From Helichrysum umbraculigerum (taxonomy: Eukaryota > Streptophyta > Magnoliopsida > Asterales > Asteraceae), in the NCBI GenBank assembly GCA_949592205.1, contig CATIUR010000006.1, positions 12,045,001 to 12,109,000 on the forward strand: a DNA stretch of 64,000 nucleotides, written 5' to 3'. Below are positions 1 through 11,609 of the stretch, piece by piece. The notes under the pieces are model-generated. The model was given only the letters and a program-made list of their open reading frames with translations, was not told the origin of the DNA and made no database searches. How positions within the stretch are numbered: the stretch's first letter is position 1; the number at the start of each line of letters is the position of its first letter. A program made the translations under genes and the position numbers.

Positions 1-738
1 AATCAACAATTCACGCTACGATACAGACGTCTCTGATGACTGTGACTGGGGACCAGGATTCGAGGATAGTTGTCGGTTGAATTGGTCTGTACATTTGGGA
101 GAACTTCCGGTGTATTTGGCATTCTATAACTGCTATCCACGTGATATGTTATTTATCTGATTGCGGACAACTCTACGTTAATTATCTAATAGGCTCGTAG
201 TTATAGCTCATTAGGATATAGGAAATCCTGGAAAGTAATGTGGAACCCTAATTAATGTAACAGAAAAACCGTAAAACGCCCTACTACTCGGTATAGTGCT
301 GGAAACACCAGTTGGTGGAGTACAAACGTATGGAAGCCGCGGAACGGTCATAGGTACAATACTTTGCATTAATTATGTTTCTATCCTCTCCGTATTAATC
401 ATCATACCTAGTAGACTTACCCTTGACTATTCACCAATAACATATAACGAAATCATAGTAAACACTCGCGTATCCTCTGTCGTCCGAGTCTCGGTACAAA
501 CCTCTTTTATTTTATTTGCTTTTTCTTAGATTAGTATTTAGCTATAAAAACCAAACCTATCCAAAGCTTTTAAAACCCTAGCTAAATTACCAAAGATAAT
601 TAAACTTCCTAGACTTCCATGCCCGTTGTAGTTTGAAGAACGACACCTGAGTCATGCGTGCCGCTTACTGCCCCTTTAGGTTCATTATGTAGTATATAGC
701 TTAGGATTCCCCAGCTTTATAAATTTTAAAAGCTTTTT
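1..738 (+). repeat. Presumed 3' portion of the 5' LTR of element A
   Basis: This stretch ends directly before the primer site at 739, so by position it should be LTR (U5 side). It holds no convincing gene. I could not align it to 32993-34759, the visible start of the 3' LTR. The simplest reading is that the two visible pieces are different, non-overlapping parts of an LTR longer than 2.5 kb, the rest lying before this window and beyond element D. Truncation or replacement at the 5' side is also possible. Confidence 0.5.
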
Positions 739-756
739 TGGTGCCGCTGCCGGGGA
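739..756 (+). other. Primer binding site of element A (tRNA-Asp type)
   Basis: TGGTGCCGCTGCCGGGGA matches the complement of the 3' end of plant tRNA-Asp at 16 of 18 positions. Athila elements typically use this primer. Element B has the same site with only one mismatch at 8703. Confidence 0.85.
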
Positions 757-923
757 CTACAACGACCGATTTTAGGAATTTAGTTATCTTAGTTATTTAG
801 CGATCCTTTCGTAAGATCATTATCATCCGGAAGTTACAGTTTCTATCCCTAGGTTAGTTAGTTCTAATTTCCCGTCCTTAGTTAGATCTTTTCTTTCAAA
901 CCTTACTTTCTTCTAAATAAGTT

Positions 924-2387
924 ATGTCAAACCGTATCACTCTCGCCTCATCAACCCAACCAATGCTAGAGGGACGAGGAGGACCGATCATATCGCCAAC
1001 CGACGAAACCCTTGAAATTAGGCCACATTTTATTAAAATGCTTAAATCTCAGTGTCAGTTTCATGGTCTTTCGGTTGAAAACCCTAACGCCCATCTTAAT
1101 AAATTCATCAACATTTCCGACTCTTTCGAACAAACCGGATCCAGTAAGGAAGTCACCCGACTTCACCTGTTTCCTTATTCTTTGTCTTTCCGAGCCCAAA
1201 TATGGTTTTATGAACTCAAACCCAATTCGATTCATACTTGGGAGGAGATAGCTACTAAGTTCTTAGCTAAGTATTTCCCTCCTTCCCTGCAAACCAAGCT
1301 CAAAAGTGAAATCATTAACTTTCATCAAGGAACTACCGAATCATTGAGCTCGGCTTGGGAATGATTTAAGAATCTGCTTGGAAGATATCCGAATCATCAG
1401 TTGACTGAAACGAATCTGTTCTGTACATTCTACAACAGTTTGAATCATCATCATCAACAAAACCTCGATGCTGCTTCATTCGGAAACTTCATGCTACATA
1501 CTTCAGACGAAGCTTGGAAGTTGATTGAGACGATAACGATGCACCAACATGACTTGGAGTTAGATGAATCAACCTCAGAAATCAGGAATACTTCTAATCA
1601 AGCCTTAAACACTTTAAGAGCTCAACTCGAATCCATCTCTAAAGTTGTCAAGGACATGCAAGACTCTCCCAAACCCAAGAAGAAACCTCAACGGCTCTTC
1701 TCAAACTCAAAGTCCAAGGAAGATGTTCTCGCCACAACCAGAACCACTGATCAAATCATTCAATCGTCAGTTCTCTCTACACCCTCTACTTCTTTACAAT
1801 TGTCTTCTCGTCTAAACAATACGATTTTCAATAACTTCATGGTTGAGCAAAACAATACAAATAAACAAATTGTTGATTTTCAAAACCAAATTGATTATTT
1901 GCTTAGAATTTCAAACGATTTAATTGAAAACATGGATGACAATATTAAAAGATTGTTTTTAAAAGTTGAGGAGAAGCAAAGGGAAGAAGCGATTCACAAA
2001 GCTGTTTATCTCTCATCCTATGAGCATGATGACATCCTTGTAGTCACTAGAGGAGGAAAAGAGACTAAGAATGAGAGATTGGTAGATATTCCTTCAAACG
2101 AACCTTCTAGTTCTTCTCTACCCACTGATTCAGTACCTGTTGACACTCCTGTCACTTCTCCTGAACCAGAACCTTCTAGAGCCCCAGAAGCAACTAAACC
2201 AACACGTATACCTTTTCCTGGTAGGCTTAAGAAAGAGAAACAAGAGGCCCAGTTTGGAAAATATCTAGAAATGTTCAAAAGCCTACACTTAAATGTCAGA
2301 TTATTAGACGTTTTAGTTGAGATGCCTAGTTGTGCCAAATTCTTTAAGGAACTCATATCCAACAAAAAAAAAAACTTAGACAAATAG
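924..2387 (+). pseudogene. gag: Athila-type gag, broken
   Basis: The ATG at 924 opens a gag reading frame of the Athila kind. The conserved capsid-like stretch (PNAHLNKF, LFPYSLSFRAQIWFYEL, then TWEEIATKFLAKYFPP) lies in the first 125 codons. A TGA at 1362-1364 interrupts the frame where the family normally has a basic residue; the same frame continues (FKNLLGRYPNHQL) to a TAG at 2385-2387. The C-terminal half is Ser/Pro/Glu-rich and low in complexity. An A-rich run near 2370 lies close to where the frame is lost, so a slippage indel there is likely. Not functional. Confidence 0.85.
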
Positions 2388-5300
2388 TTAACTTGCCTTT
2401 AGACGCAGAATGCTCTTTAATTATGCAACAAGGACTACCCCCAAAGCTAGGAGATACTGGCTGTTTCAGTATTCCTTGTTACCTTTAGGATGTTCAAATA
2501 AGTAACGCCTTAGCTGACTTAGGAGCTAGTGTGAACCTTATGCCATACTCGCTTTATAGGAAACTAGCATTAAGCGAACTTTTGCCAACCCATATGACCA
2601 TCCAATTAGCAGATAGATCAGTTAAACTCCCTCGTGGAATTGCCGAAGATATTATGGTCCGTGTTGATAAATTCACTTTCCTGTTGATTTTGTTGTTATG
2701 GACATTGAGGAAGATGCCCAGGTACCACTCATCCTTGGTAGACCTTTCCTAAATACTGCCAAGGCCGTCATTGATGTAAACGAAAAATCTTTAAAACTTA
2801 GAGTGGGAACTGAGGATCTCACCTTCAATGTCGATAAACTAATGAAACTTCCTATGGGAGAAGACCTTGGTCTTGTAGATTTTATGCAGGAAATAATTGA
2901 AGAACATTTGGAAGAAATCCTCGCAGTAAGCAGCATTATTCCCCTTCCGAATAAGATCATCACTACGAGAAAAATCTGTGAAGAAGGAGCGGGTCTATGC
3001 TCGGCTATCTCGGATCCTTCCACCGCATCAAGAGAAGTGCTATTTCCTTTAAAGAATTCCAGCTTGCAGCCCAACACATCTATCACTGCTGCTACGCTTG
3101 GGCACGGCACTCCAGTCACTCTCTTAAGAAGAAACCATATTCCTGAAGTTCCTGAGTCATCTCTCTCCAAAGAAGAAATTCTGAAGACTCTCAAAGAAAT
3201 GGAGTCAATGCTTAAACCATCCGATTCGCAACTATCTGAAAGTTGTGAAAACTTGAATCCAGAGATTACTTTTAGCACGTCTTCATCAGCTCAATTCCAG
3301 AGATTCGCATTTACTGGAGACAACAATGAAATAATCACTGAAGATAATGCAATCTCTCAATCTTCCCAAGTAAAATACGAGCTGAGAAAAGATGATCTTT
3401 CTAACAATACAGAATGGGTTGAAATAGCATCAGCCGACATTCCAGAATCACCTGCAGTTGAGTCAGATTATCAGATGAAATACGACGAACTTAAAAGAGA
3501 CGAGATTGGTAGGATGAACCCTTATACTGAAGAACCACCCGAATTGGAACTAAAGGAACTTCCCTCACACCTTGAATATGCTTTTCTCGAAGGAACTTCG
3601 CACTTACCAGTTATCATATCAAAAGATCTTAAGCCTGAGGAGAAAACACTACTCATTGAAGTCCTGAAGTCACACAAGAAAGCGATTGCATGGAAAATCT
3701 CTGACATACAAGGAATGAGTCCAAATTACTGCACTCACAAGATTTTGATGGAAAATGACTTCAGACCTTCTATTCAAAGGCAAAGGAGAGTTAACCCGAA
3801 GATTCAAGACGTGGTTAAAAAGGAGGTTATCAAACTCCTGGATGCTGGTTTGATTTACCCTATTTCAGATTCCCCATGGGTTAGTCCAGTTCAAGTCATC
3901 CCAAAGAAATGAGGCATGACGGTCATCGCTAACGAAGACAACGAGTTGATTCCAACATGAACCGTCACCGGTTGGAGGGTGTGTATCGACTATCGGAAAC
4001 TCAATGAAGCTACACGCAAAGATCACTTCCCTCTACCGTTCATTGAACAAATGCTTGAAAGATTGTCAGGAAACGAATTCTACTGTTTCCTTAATGGTTT
4101 CTCCGGCTATTTTCAGATACCTCTCGATCCAAAGGACCAAGAAAAGACAACGTTCACTTGTCCATACGGAACCTTTGCCTACCGACGTATGCCTTTTGGC
4201 TTATGTAATGCACCAGCGACATTTCAAAGATGCATGGTGGCAATCTTCCACGACATGATTGAACCATGCATGGGAGTGTTCATGGATGATTTTTTGGTTT
4301 TCGGAGATTCGTTCACCACTTGTCTTTCTAACTTGGATAGGATGCTTGCCCGATGTGAAGAATCAAACCTAGTTCTGAATTGGGAAAAATGCCATTTCAT
4401 GGTAAAAGAAGGCATAGTTTTAGGACACCGTATATCTAAAGCTGGAATTGAAGTCGACAAAGCAAAAGTCGAGACTATCTCAAAACTTCAACCCCCTACT
4501 TCTGTCAAATCCATTGGCAGTTTTCTAGGTCACGCCGGATTCTACCATCGCTTTATCAAGGATTTCTCTAAGATATCTCGACCTATGACTCATCTTCTCG
4601 AAAAAGATACTCTGTTTGTCTTTACAGATGAATGTCTCAAAGCCTTTAACTATCTGAAAGATCTGCTTGTTCATGCACCGATCATGGTTGCTCCAGATTA
4701 GAGTCTCCCATTTGAGATCATGTGCGACGCCAGTAATTTCGCAGATGGAGCAGTTCTGGGACAACGGAAGGAGAAACAGTTTCAACCAATATACTATGCC
4801 AGCAAAACGCTCACCGATGCTCAAGAGAACTATACGACAACAGAAAAGGAGCTGCTTGCGATAGTATTTGCTTTTGATAAATTTCGTTCCTATCTAATCT
4901 TGTCCAAAACTATTGTCTATACAGATCACTCCGCTTTGAAATACCTCTTCAAGAAGCAAGATGCTAAACCTCGCCTTCTACGATGGATCCTACTCCTACA
5001 AGAATTCGATATAGAGATTAAAGATAAAAAGGGAGCAGAAAACGTCACGGCGGATCATCTTAGCCGATTGGAAAATCCTTCATTGGATAAGTTGCATGAA
5101 GAGGAGATTCAAGACCAATTTCCAGAATAACAACTCATGAACATTGGTAAGTACTATCAGGGATCAAGAACCACAAACGACCCCTGGTATGCTGACTATG
5201 CCAACTACTTGGTGGGAAAATAGTACCAAAAGGGATGCCAACATCTCAGAGACGAAGATTCTTCCGCGACATAAAGTATTACTATTGGGACAGCCCCTTC

Positions 5301-6430
5301 CTCTTCAAGATCTGTCCTGATCAAATCATTAGAAGATGCGTCGATAGGAAAGAGGCAGAACATATCTTACACCAAAGCCATCACGGACCAACTGGAGGAC
5401 ATCATGGAGCAAAAATGACTGCAAGAAAAGTGTATGACGCCGGCTTTTTCTGGCCATCCATATTCCGAGATGCTTACGATATGGTGAGACGCTGCGATAT
5501 CTGCCAAAGACAAGGTAATATAACAGCTCAAAACAAAATGCCACTTACAAACATCCAGGCCGTAGAGATCTTCGATATTTGGGGGTTAGACTTTATGGGA
5601 CCATTCCCTAAATCTAACGGCAAAGAATACATCTTGGTTGTAGTCGACTACGTCTCCAGGTGGGTAGAGGCCCAAGCTTTTCCAACAAATGATGCCAAAG
5701 TGGTGACCAAATTCCTCAAAAAGCTATTCAGTCGATTTGGGACTCCAAAAGCGATAATCAGTGATCGTGGTACACACTTTTGCAACGTTCAATTCATGAA
5801 GGTTCTGCAACAGTATGGTGTCACTCACAAGACGTCAACAACTTATCACCCACAAATCGAGCTTTGAAAAGGATCTTGGAAAGAACTGTTAGTAATCATG
5901 GGCACAAATGGGCTGATAAATTAGATGATGCGTTGTGGGCATTCAGGACTGCCTACACGACACCATTGGGAACCACTCCTTATCATCTAGTTTATGGCAA
6001 GTCATGTCACTTACCAATCGAGTTGGAATAGAATGCATATTGGGCTTTGAAGAATTGCAACTGGGATATTTCAGCAGTTGGGACCATCAGAAGAATGCAG
6101 TTGAATGAGTTAGCCGAATTAAGGGATCAGGCATATGATAGTTCTTTACACTTCAAGGAAAGAACTAAACAGGCCCATGACACTAAACTGAGGCCCTCAA
6201 GATTCAAACCAGGTGACAAAGTGCTACTCTTCAACTCGCACTTCAAGAAGTTCTCTGGCAAGTTTAAACTCAGGTGGAGCGGACCATTCATAATATCAAA
6301 GGTATTTCCCTACGATGCAGTCGAACTCGAGGCACCAGAAGGTAATTTTAAGGTTAATGGTCACCGCTTAAAGCATTACTTCGGAGACTTCCCTATTAGG
6401 GAGGACGTCTTTATCTTTGAACCACCGTGA
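2388..6430 (+). pseudogene. pol: Athila-type pol (protease, RT, RNase H, integrase), broken
   Basis: Protease: LADLGAS motif near 2512 followed by NLMPYSLYRKL, with a one-base shift near 2672. RT begins about 3700; YRKLNEA, PFGLCNAPATF and FMDD (about 4280) are clear, but the motif-A aspartate reads Asn (FLNGFSGY, codon 4093-4095). Stops occur at 3910, 3958 and 4699. RNase H follows (CDASNFADGAVL, YTTTEKELLAIVFA, YTDHSALKYLF) to a stop at 5128. Integrase has the zinc region (HQSHHG then CDICQRQG), first Asp in GLDFMGPFP and second Asp in ISDRGTHF. The stretch that should carry the catalytic Glu, just after HPQ near 5855, is deleted with a frameshift. A GPY/F-like tail (WSGPFIISKVFPYDAVEL) ends at 6430. 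RT and integrase are both dead. Confidence 0.9.
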
Positions 6431-6678
6431 GTTGACAGAAAGGTATAAAAAGTCAAGCTAGAGACTCATAAAACAAGCGCTCTTGGGAGGCACCCCAAGC
6501 CTATCTTTATATTCTGTCATTTTATTTCTAAGTTTATTTTTATTAAGTATGGTTATCTCTGAACTGATAAATTACAGGTTTGCTGCTTATCTGACTACAA
6601 ATTGCAAAATCTGAGATAAGTTCCAATATTTGACTTTTGCACTGTTAACATTACCTGTTTATTTTATTCTGTTTCAGG
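6431..6678 (+). other. Post-integrase linker of element A with hairpin and acceptor-like site
   Basis: No gene. A stem CTTGGG/CCCAAG around AGGCA (6482-6499) matches a sequence I recall as conserved after integrase in Athila-group elements. The ATG at 6679 follows a splice-acceptor-like CTGTTTCAG by one base, which would suit expression of the downstream ORF from a spliced RNA. The splicing idea is inference. Confidence 0.5.
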
Positions 6679-7128
6679 ATGGACGCTGTTGGCACTGATC
6701 ATGTAGCTGTGAGACCATGCAGACGACGCAGACCTCGTAGACGCAGAGCACAGAGAGAGACTATGTTCACCATCACTGAGGAGGACCTGACTGATGTCCC
6801 GATCACTAACGAGGAGTTGCCCGATGAGAGGCCCTCATCACCTCAGCCAGCCCCAGTACCTACTTTCGAGTATGGTATCACTACGGTTGACCCAGCTGCT
6901 TCGTGGGCCCTCTTTCGGACATTCTCTATCCAGCATGACATCATGTCCTCCATCTGTGAGCGGCTCGAGATTCCGAGACCTATTGACCATTCCAACAGGC
7001 TTGGACCAGATCCGGGACCATCTCGACCTCCCTGGTCCTTCTTTCCTGCTGCTGATGCACCTGTTGACCTTACTGCCGGGCCTTCCAATGGTCCTACTCC
7101 TGCTACTCCTGCTGCTGCGGTTACTGAG
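6679..7128 (+). pseudogene. 3' ORF of element A, first part (interrupted by element B)
   Basis: From ATG 6679 the frame stays open for 150 codons, up to the CTGAG that became the target duplication of B. It resumes in frame at 16081 and stops at 16297-16299, so before the insertion it encoded about 222 residues. The N-terminus is strongly basic (RPCRRRRPRRRRAQR) and the rest is acidic and Pro-rich. No family recognised. Position after integrase is where Athila elements carry their extra ORF, but nothing here shows a signal peptide or membrane segment. Confidence 0.65.
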
Positions 7129-8696
7129 TGATAAACGCTCAAAAGTACTATATTTTAGTAGTATTTTACCCCTAATCTTGAATGTTTTTATTGCATTTTG
7201 TTTAGAATAGATATTGATTTCGTTCATATTTGCAAATAGATGTGGAAATGGAGCGTTTATGGAAAATGAACGGAAAACAGTCAATAATCAAGCTAAATGA
7301 TACATATTTGAAGAATAAAGTAAAGCCGAAGTCGAAGAAAAGAAGAAATGAAGAAAAATCAAAAATCGGCTGGAAAATGCATCCATACGCCGTATGGAAT
7401 CCATACGCCGTATGGATTGCAGCAGTGGAGGCCTAGGTTACGCGGACTTGGGCTGGGCTTGAAATCAATCCATACGCCATATGGAAATCCATACGTCGTA
7501 TGGATCAAAATTCCAGGAAGTATAAAAACGCGTTTTAAACCCTATTTTGACAGTTTTTGCAGTGTTTTCGATTTCTTTCAGTTCCAGACGACTTTTAGGG
7601 TTTATAATTCGTATTTTAGGGTTAGTTTGGAGGTACGGAAGCTAAGATCGAGGATAATTCGCTCTAATCTTTCATAGTTCATCGTTAATCGATTCGGTAT
7701 ATTTCGTTTCTTTATTTTCATTGAAGAATTTGATTTAATGAATCTGAATATTGCTGTTTTGATGATGAATTGAATATTAATGTGATTGTGTAGTTGATTT
7801 AAATTAGATTATGATTATTGAACGATTATAATTGCGTATTGAATAAGTTATTTGATTGAAAATGGTTATATTACTCGTGGACACTTGTTTATTGGTAACT
7901 AGTTATTATTGTTGCTTCACGTGGTTAATAATGTTGATGAGATTGAGTTCCTTTAATGTTATTAACTATTGATGGTCATAACTTTAGGGTTTTGAATTAT
8001 CACTAAATACGTTGAGTCTGATAGGTCGAGTATACAATAATAATCTACTTTAAGATGAGCAAGACAATAAGTTAATTATTGGGTATTGTTGAGTCATACC
8101 AATAGAGTTAATTATAACGCGTTGTGAATGTTTAATGCATAATCTAGGGAAAGGCACACAATTGACTGATCATCTTGTGACATTGGAACCAGTGTTTCAT
8201 GTTGGACCCTAGATTATAGGAATTAGTTGGACCCGAAACGTTGGCTAGTTCATATTCGACTTAGTATTCATTGAAGAATTTGGTATTAAGTTGATCTAAA
8301 AGAATCACAATTAGATAATCAATACGTAATCAATCGGGAAATATGAATCTAAGTGACATTAACTATACAATTACTTATTCCTTCCAATTAGGATTTCTTG
8401 TTATTATTTATTTATTATTTTAATTTAAAGTTTTATTTACGGTTGTTTATGTTAATTAAATGTTTTCTGAATTGTTCGTACGGAACTAAAACGCCCCCAT
8501 ATATACTGTTTTCTAGTTAATAGTTAATTGTTGATTTCTATTTTTAAATATTCCAACTTTTCCCTGTGTTCGAACTTGACTTACCAAATCTATATTTACA
8601 ATTGATCGGGTATTCTTGCCTGGTTGCTTGAAAGTATTTATTTGGTATTTCTATTTATAAATTGTAAAACAAGACGCGCTTTCATAAGCGACATCA
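7129..8696 (+). repeat. 5' LTR of element B
   Basis: 1568 bp, TG...CA ended, near-identical to 14527-16075. It holds four copies of a 15-bp palindrome, then a TATA box at 7521-7527, then a long AT-rich R/U5 part. Its extra 19 bp over the 3' LTR are mainly one more palindrome unit. Confidence 0.93.
7383..7527 (+). promoter_or_regulatory. Palindrome array and TATA box in 5' LTR of B
   Basis: CCATACGCCGTATGG occurs at 7383-7397 and 7401-7415, with one-base variants at 7470-7484 and 7489-7503. Each unit is two 7-bp arms around one central base; paired units are 18-19 bp apart. TATAAAA at 7521-7527 begins 18 bp after the last unit. The arrangement looks like a U3 promoter. That the palindromes bind a regulator is inference. 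Confidence 0.7.
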
Positions 8697-8702
8697 AGTT
8701 TT

Positions 8703-8720
8703 TGGCGCCGCTGCCGGGGA
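8703..8720 (+). other. Primer binding site of element B (tRNA-Asp type)
   Basis: TGGCGCCGCTGCCGGGGA starts 7 bp after the LTR end and matches plant tRNA-Asp at 17 of 18 positions. Confidence 0.9.
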
Positions 8721-9059
8721 AAGCGGTTGTGTTTATTCAAATAGAAATTAATAATTTTTAATTCTTTCTTTTTAAAAGCTACTTTTGTTAATCAAGTTTC
8801 AGTAAAGTTGTTTTAATAAGTTTAATTAATTTTGTAAAAAGTTTTTAATACATCACTGGTTGAAACTAATTATCTGTTAATTGGTTAAACTTTTGGGGTT
8901 TGAGTTTCAACCGGCGGATGGAAATCCGTCCGCCGGTTGGAGTTCCATTTATTTAAGATTGTACATGTTATTTAATTTTTGTTTATTTTGTGTGAACTAA
9001 CTTGTTTTTCGTTAGTGGTGTTTTGTATTTCCAGATTTATTTTTATTTAGGTTTGTCCA
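8721..9059 (+). other. Leader of element B with strong hairpin
   Basis: AT-rich leader between primer site and ORF1, no gene. At 8908-8939, CAACCGGCGGATGGA is followed after two bases by TCCGTCCGCCGGTTG: a 15-bp stem with one G-U type pair. A leader hairpin between primer site and first ORF is where retroelements often keep dimerisation or packaging signals; that role is inference. Its half-sites resemble the palindromes in the LTR of element D, not those of B itself. Confidence 0.6.
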
Positions 9060-10271
9060 ATGGCGAGGAGCTTTGAAAGTGATGCAAATGATAATAACAT
9101 GGTTAAGAGGGATCAGTCTGTTACTTCGGATGCTAGTTCCGCCGAGAGGGTGCCTCCTTATACCCAATTAGGCCGTATTCCCGTTCCTATTACTTCATCT
9201 TGTCAGGGGTTGCTATCAGCACTTGAGGAGTTTAGAGGGGATATTCCTTTCAGTTCTGAGATTATTAACAGGTCCACTATGGATTTTACTGATGGTCAGC
9301 GAGTTTTGGTAAATGATGTGTTAGAGGCAGCTATGATTGAGAGTCGGTATGGGATTGATAGGCAATTCTATATTGCCCTTACTACTTTTGGGGAATCTCT
9401 AGAAACTAGAATTAAGGAGGAAGAGAGATTCTACAATGCTCAGAAGAAAAGATACACAGAGATTTATGTGATTTTGAGGCATTCTGCATTTCCTTATTCG
9501 GCAAATCAGACCGCGTGTCTTGGCCGTATGCTTAGGGCTCTTTACGAGGCTACTGGTCATCCAAAGGCAGAAGCAGACAAGGAATTTAGGTTTGGTTTAA
9601 GAGAGTTGGTTAGATTGCTACATTCAGAAGACCATTTGACGGATATTACACCTCATCGGTTCATTGTTACGAGTACTATTCATTACTATCTTCATGGAAT
9701 GGTGACAAAAATGGATCGCTTTGCTAAGGAAGAGGAAGAAAGGCCACACCCGGAATTCATTCATCCTCATTGTGATATTGATTTGGCTACTTATGTGGTA
9801 CTTAACTTGGATGTTTTAGTTGATAACAACAAGATTCTAACTACGAGGGAGCATTTCCACTATGGGATGGTGGAAATATATACTAAATTGGTTGAAATCT
9901 TCAAAGATTCAGGATTAGAACTGACTTGTGTTCAGAATGAGGTAATTGCAGGGATAGAAACTAGAATAAGAAGTTTAAGAAAAGAACCGTTTCTGAGAAA
10001 GCATGCTGGGATAGTGGCAGAGTGTTTGGAGTTTATGAGTGAGTTTGAGAAGAATCATCCCGATCGTGAGTACAAGCTGATAGGTGATAAGTTAGTGTTG
10101 GCACCTGAGGGAGTAATCAATAAGGTGATAAAAAGAATCAGCTGGGATTTGGTCTATCTTCAACATGTTACCAATGGACACTTAGAAAGTTTTGCGACTT
10201 TTGGTAATGGGGTTGAAAATGTAGTTACTGAAATGATGAAGAGCTTCCTTGTCCTCTATCCATTGAACTGA
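9060..10271 (+). CDS. Element B ORF1, unknown protein of 403 aa
   Basis: Uninterrupted from the first ATG after the leader (9060) to TGA at 10269. I do not recognise the family. The protein looks mostly helical, with charged stretches (RIKEEERFYNAQKKRY at about 120-135, MDRFAKEEEERPHPEF at about 218-233). No zinc knuckle, DTG, RT or integrase motif, and no obvious signal peptide or membrane segment. It occupies the place where gag sits in autonomous relatives, so a capsid-like or RNA-binding role is possible but unproven. Being open in an element whose LTRs have diverged by about 1% suggests it was under selection until insertion. Confidence 0.75.
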   Translation: MARSFESDANDNNMVKRDQSVTSDASSAERVPPYTQLGRIPVPITSSCQGLLSALEEFRGDIPFSSEIINRSTMDFTDGQRVLVNDVLEAAMIESRYGIDRQFYIALTTFGESLETRIKEEERFYNAQKKRYTEIYVILRHSAFPYSANQTACLGRMLRALYEATGHPKAEADKEFRFGLRELVRLLHSEDHLTDITPHRFIVTSTIHYYLHGMVTKMDRFAKEEEERPHPEFIHPHCDIDLATYVVLNLDVLVDNNKILTTREHFHYGMVEIYTKLVEIFKDSGLELTCVQNEVIAGIETRIRSLRKEPFLRKHAGIVAECLEFMSEFEKNHPDREYKLIGDKLVLAPEGVINKVIKRISWDLVYLQHVTNGHLESFATFGNGVENVVTEMMKSFLVLYPLN

Positions 10272-11609
10272 TTTCATCGTTCCACCTTTTTATGCTATTG
10301 GATTGTTTCTAACATTTTGGTTTGTTTTAAATTATGTTAGACTTTTGATTGTTTTGGATTTTTGTTTTTGAATGTGTGCTTTGAATATTAAGTATTATTT
10401 TGAATATTTTTCTTTTTAATGTTTGTAATTATTGTTATTTATTTTATAGTGTGGAATTGTGAAGATTTTGAAGTCGTGATTATCATCCAGGTTTGAGATT
10501 TAATTATATAAAGTTAGTGATGAATTTGGGTTAAAATTTGGGTTGAAAATCGTTTTTTGAAAAATTCTGATTTTTCAATCCATACGCCGTATGGAATCCA
10601 TACGCCGTATGGATTGATTGGGCCGCTGGACCAGGCCGTTGACTGGGTTTAATGAGTTGACCTGGGCCTATTTAATCCATACGCCGTATGGAATCCATAC
10701 GCCGTATGGAATCCATACGCCGTATGGATCAAAAATGCAGAAAACCGCCAGCAGCTACCTTCTTCCCCATTTTTCATTTCAAAAACCCTTTTTCTCAAAA
10801 ACCACCCACGGCTTCCACACCTACAACCCCCAAACGAAAATTCCGGCCACGCATTCATCGCCATTTTTGCATATTCGTGTTATACGCACTTTCCTCTACA
10901 AGGTATAACTTCTCGTTTTCATTTTCGTTGGTTAAATCGCTCGTTTGGAAGTTAGGGTTTATGATAGAATTTTGGGTATTTCGGATATGCGTATGATTAT
11001 TGGCATGTTTTGATTGATTTATGTTCTAATTGCTATATGCATTGCAATGTCATGTTCGTTTTTCAATTGTATTGCATATTTGGTGTTATTCGAATTATTC
11101 GTTAGTAATGATTAAATGTGAATATGAGAAACTCAATTATGCTATGTTTTAATTTAGTGCTTATTAATTTTCTGACCACATGATGATTAATGCAAATATT
11201 TGTTTGGTACACAAGTGTTTGTGATTACGGTTATGTGATAAATTGTATTTTGATTAATTGTGTTACAATAATTCATTTTGAGTTTGTATGAATGTTTGCT
11301 AGTTGCTAATACTCGAGTTTAGTGATTGTGCAATTTCGTATATTCAAAATGGTACCAAGTTATTATAATACATTTAATTAGGCAATTGTCAGGAATATTT
11401 AATTAAGTTTATATATTTATGCATATTGAGTAGTTTTTGTTTAAATTGCAATTCAGGTTAATGAAATTGATTGTTGCGGTAGTTTTAGGCTGAACCTTTA
11501 TGGTGGATGATTCAATTTTAAGCCGAAATGCTGCCAAAATTTTTAGTGACCTTTTTGCAATTAACTGCTTATTTAGTATTATTAACAATTGTTTTGTTTA
11601 GCAGTTATC
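10272..11609 (+). other. Spacer between B ORF1 and ORF2
   Basis: No gene. It holds the internal palindrome array (10580-10727), then a C-rich stretch (10740-10830) resembling a transcript leader, then T-rich DNA ending in an acceptor-like TTTAGCAG just before the ATG at 11610. The layout could serve an internal promoter, a spliced leader, or both. Confidence 0.5.
10580..10727 (+). promoter_or_regulatory. Internal palindrome array upstream of B ORF2
   Basis: Five perfect copies of CCATACGCCGTATGG start at 10580, 10598, 10677, 10695 and 10713; neighbours are exactly 18 bp apart. The LTR motif is thus repeated inside the element ahead of the second ORF. Reading through it in one frame gives a meaningless HTPYGI peptide repeat, so it is not coding sequence. 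Confidence 0.7.

Noticed and set aside
296..529. 77-codon frame near the window start
   Set aside because: No domain, no clear start context, inside presumed LTR sequence.
10640..10740. HTPYGI / PYAVW peptide repeats in reading frames over the palindromes
   Set aside because: They appear on both strands and in several frames wherever the 15-bp palindrome repeats; they are a by-product of the DNA motif.
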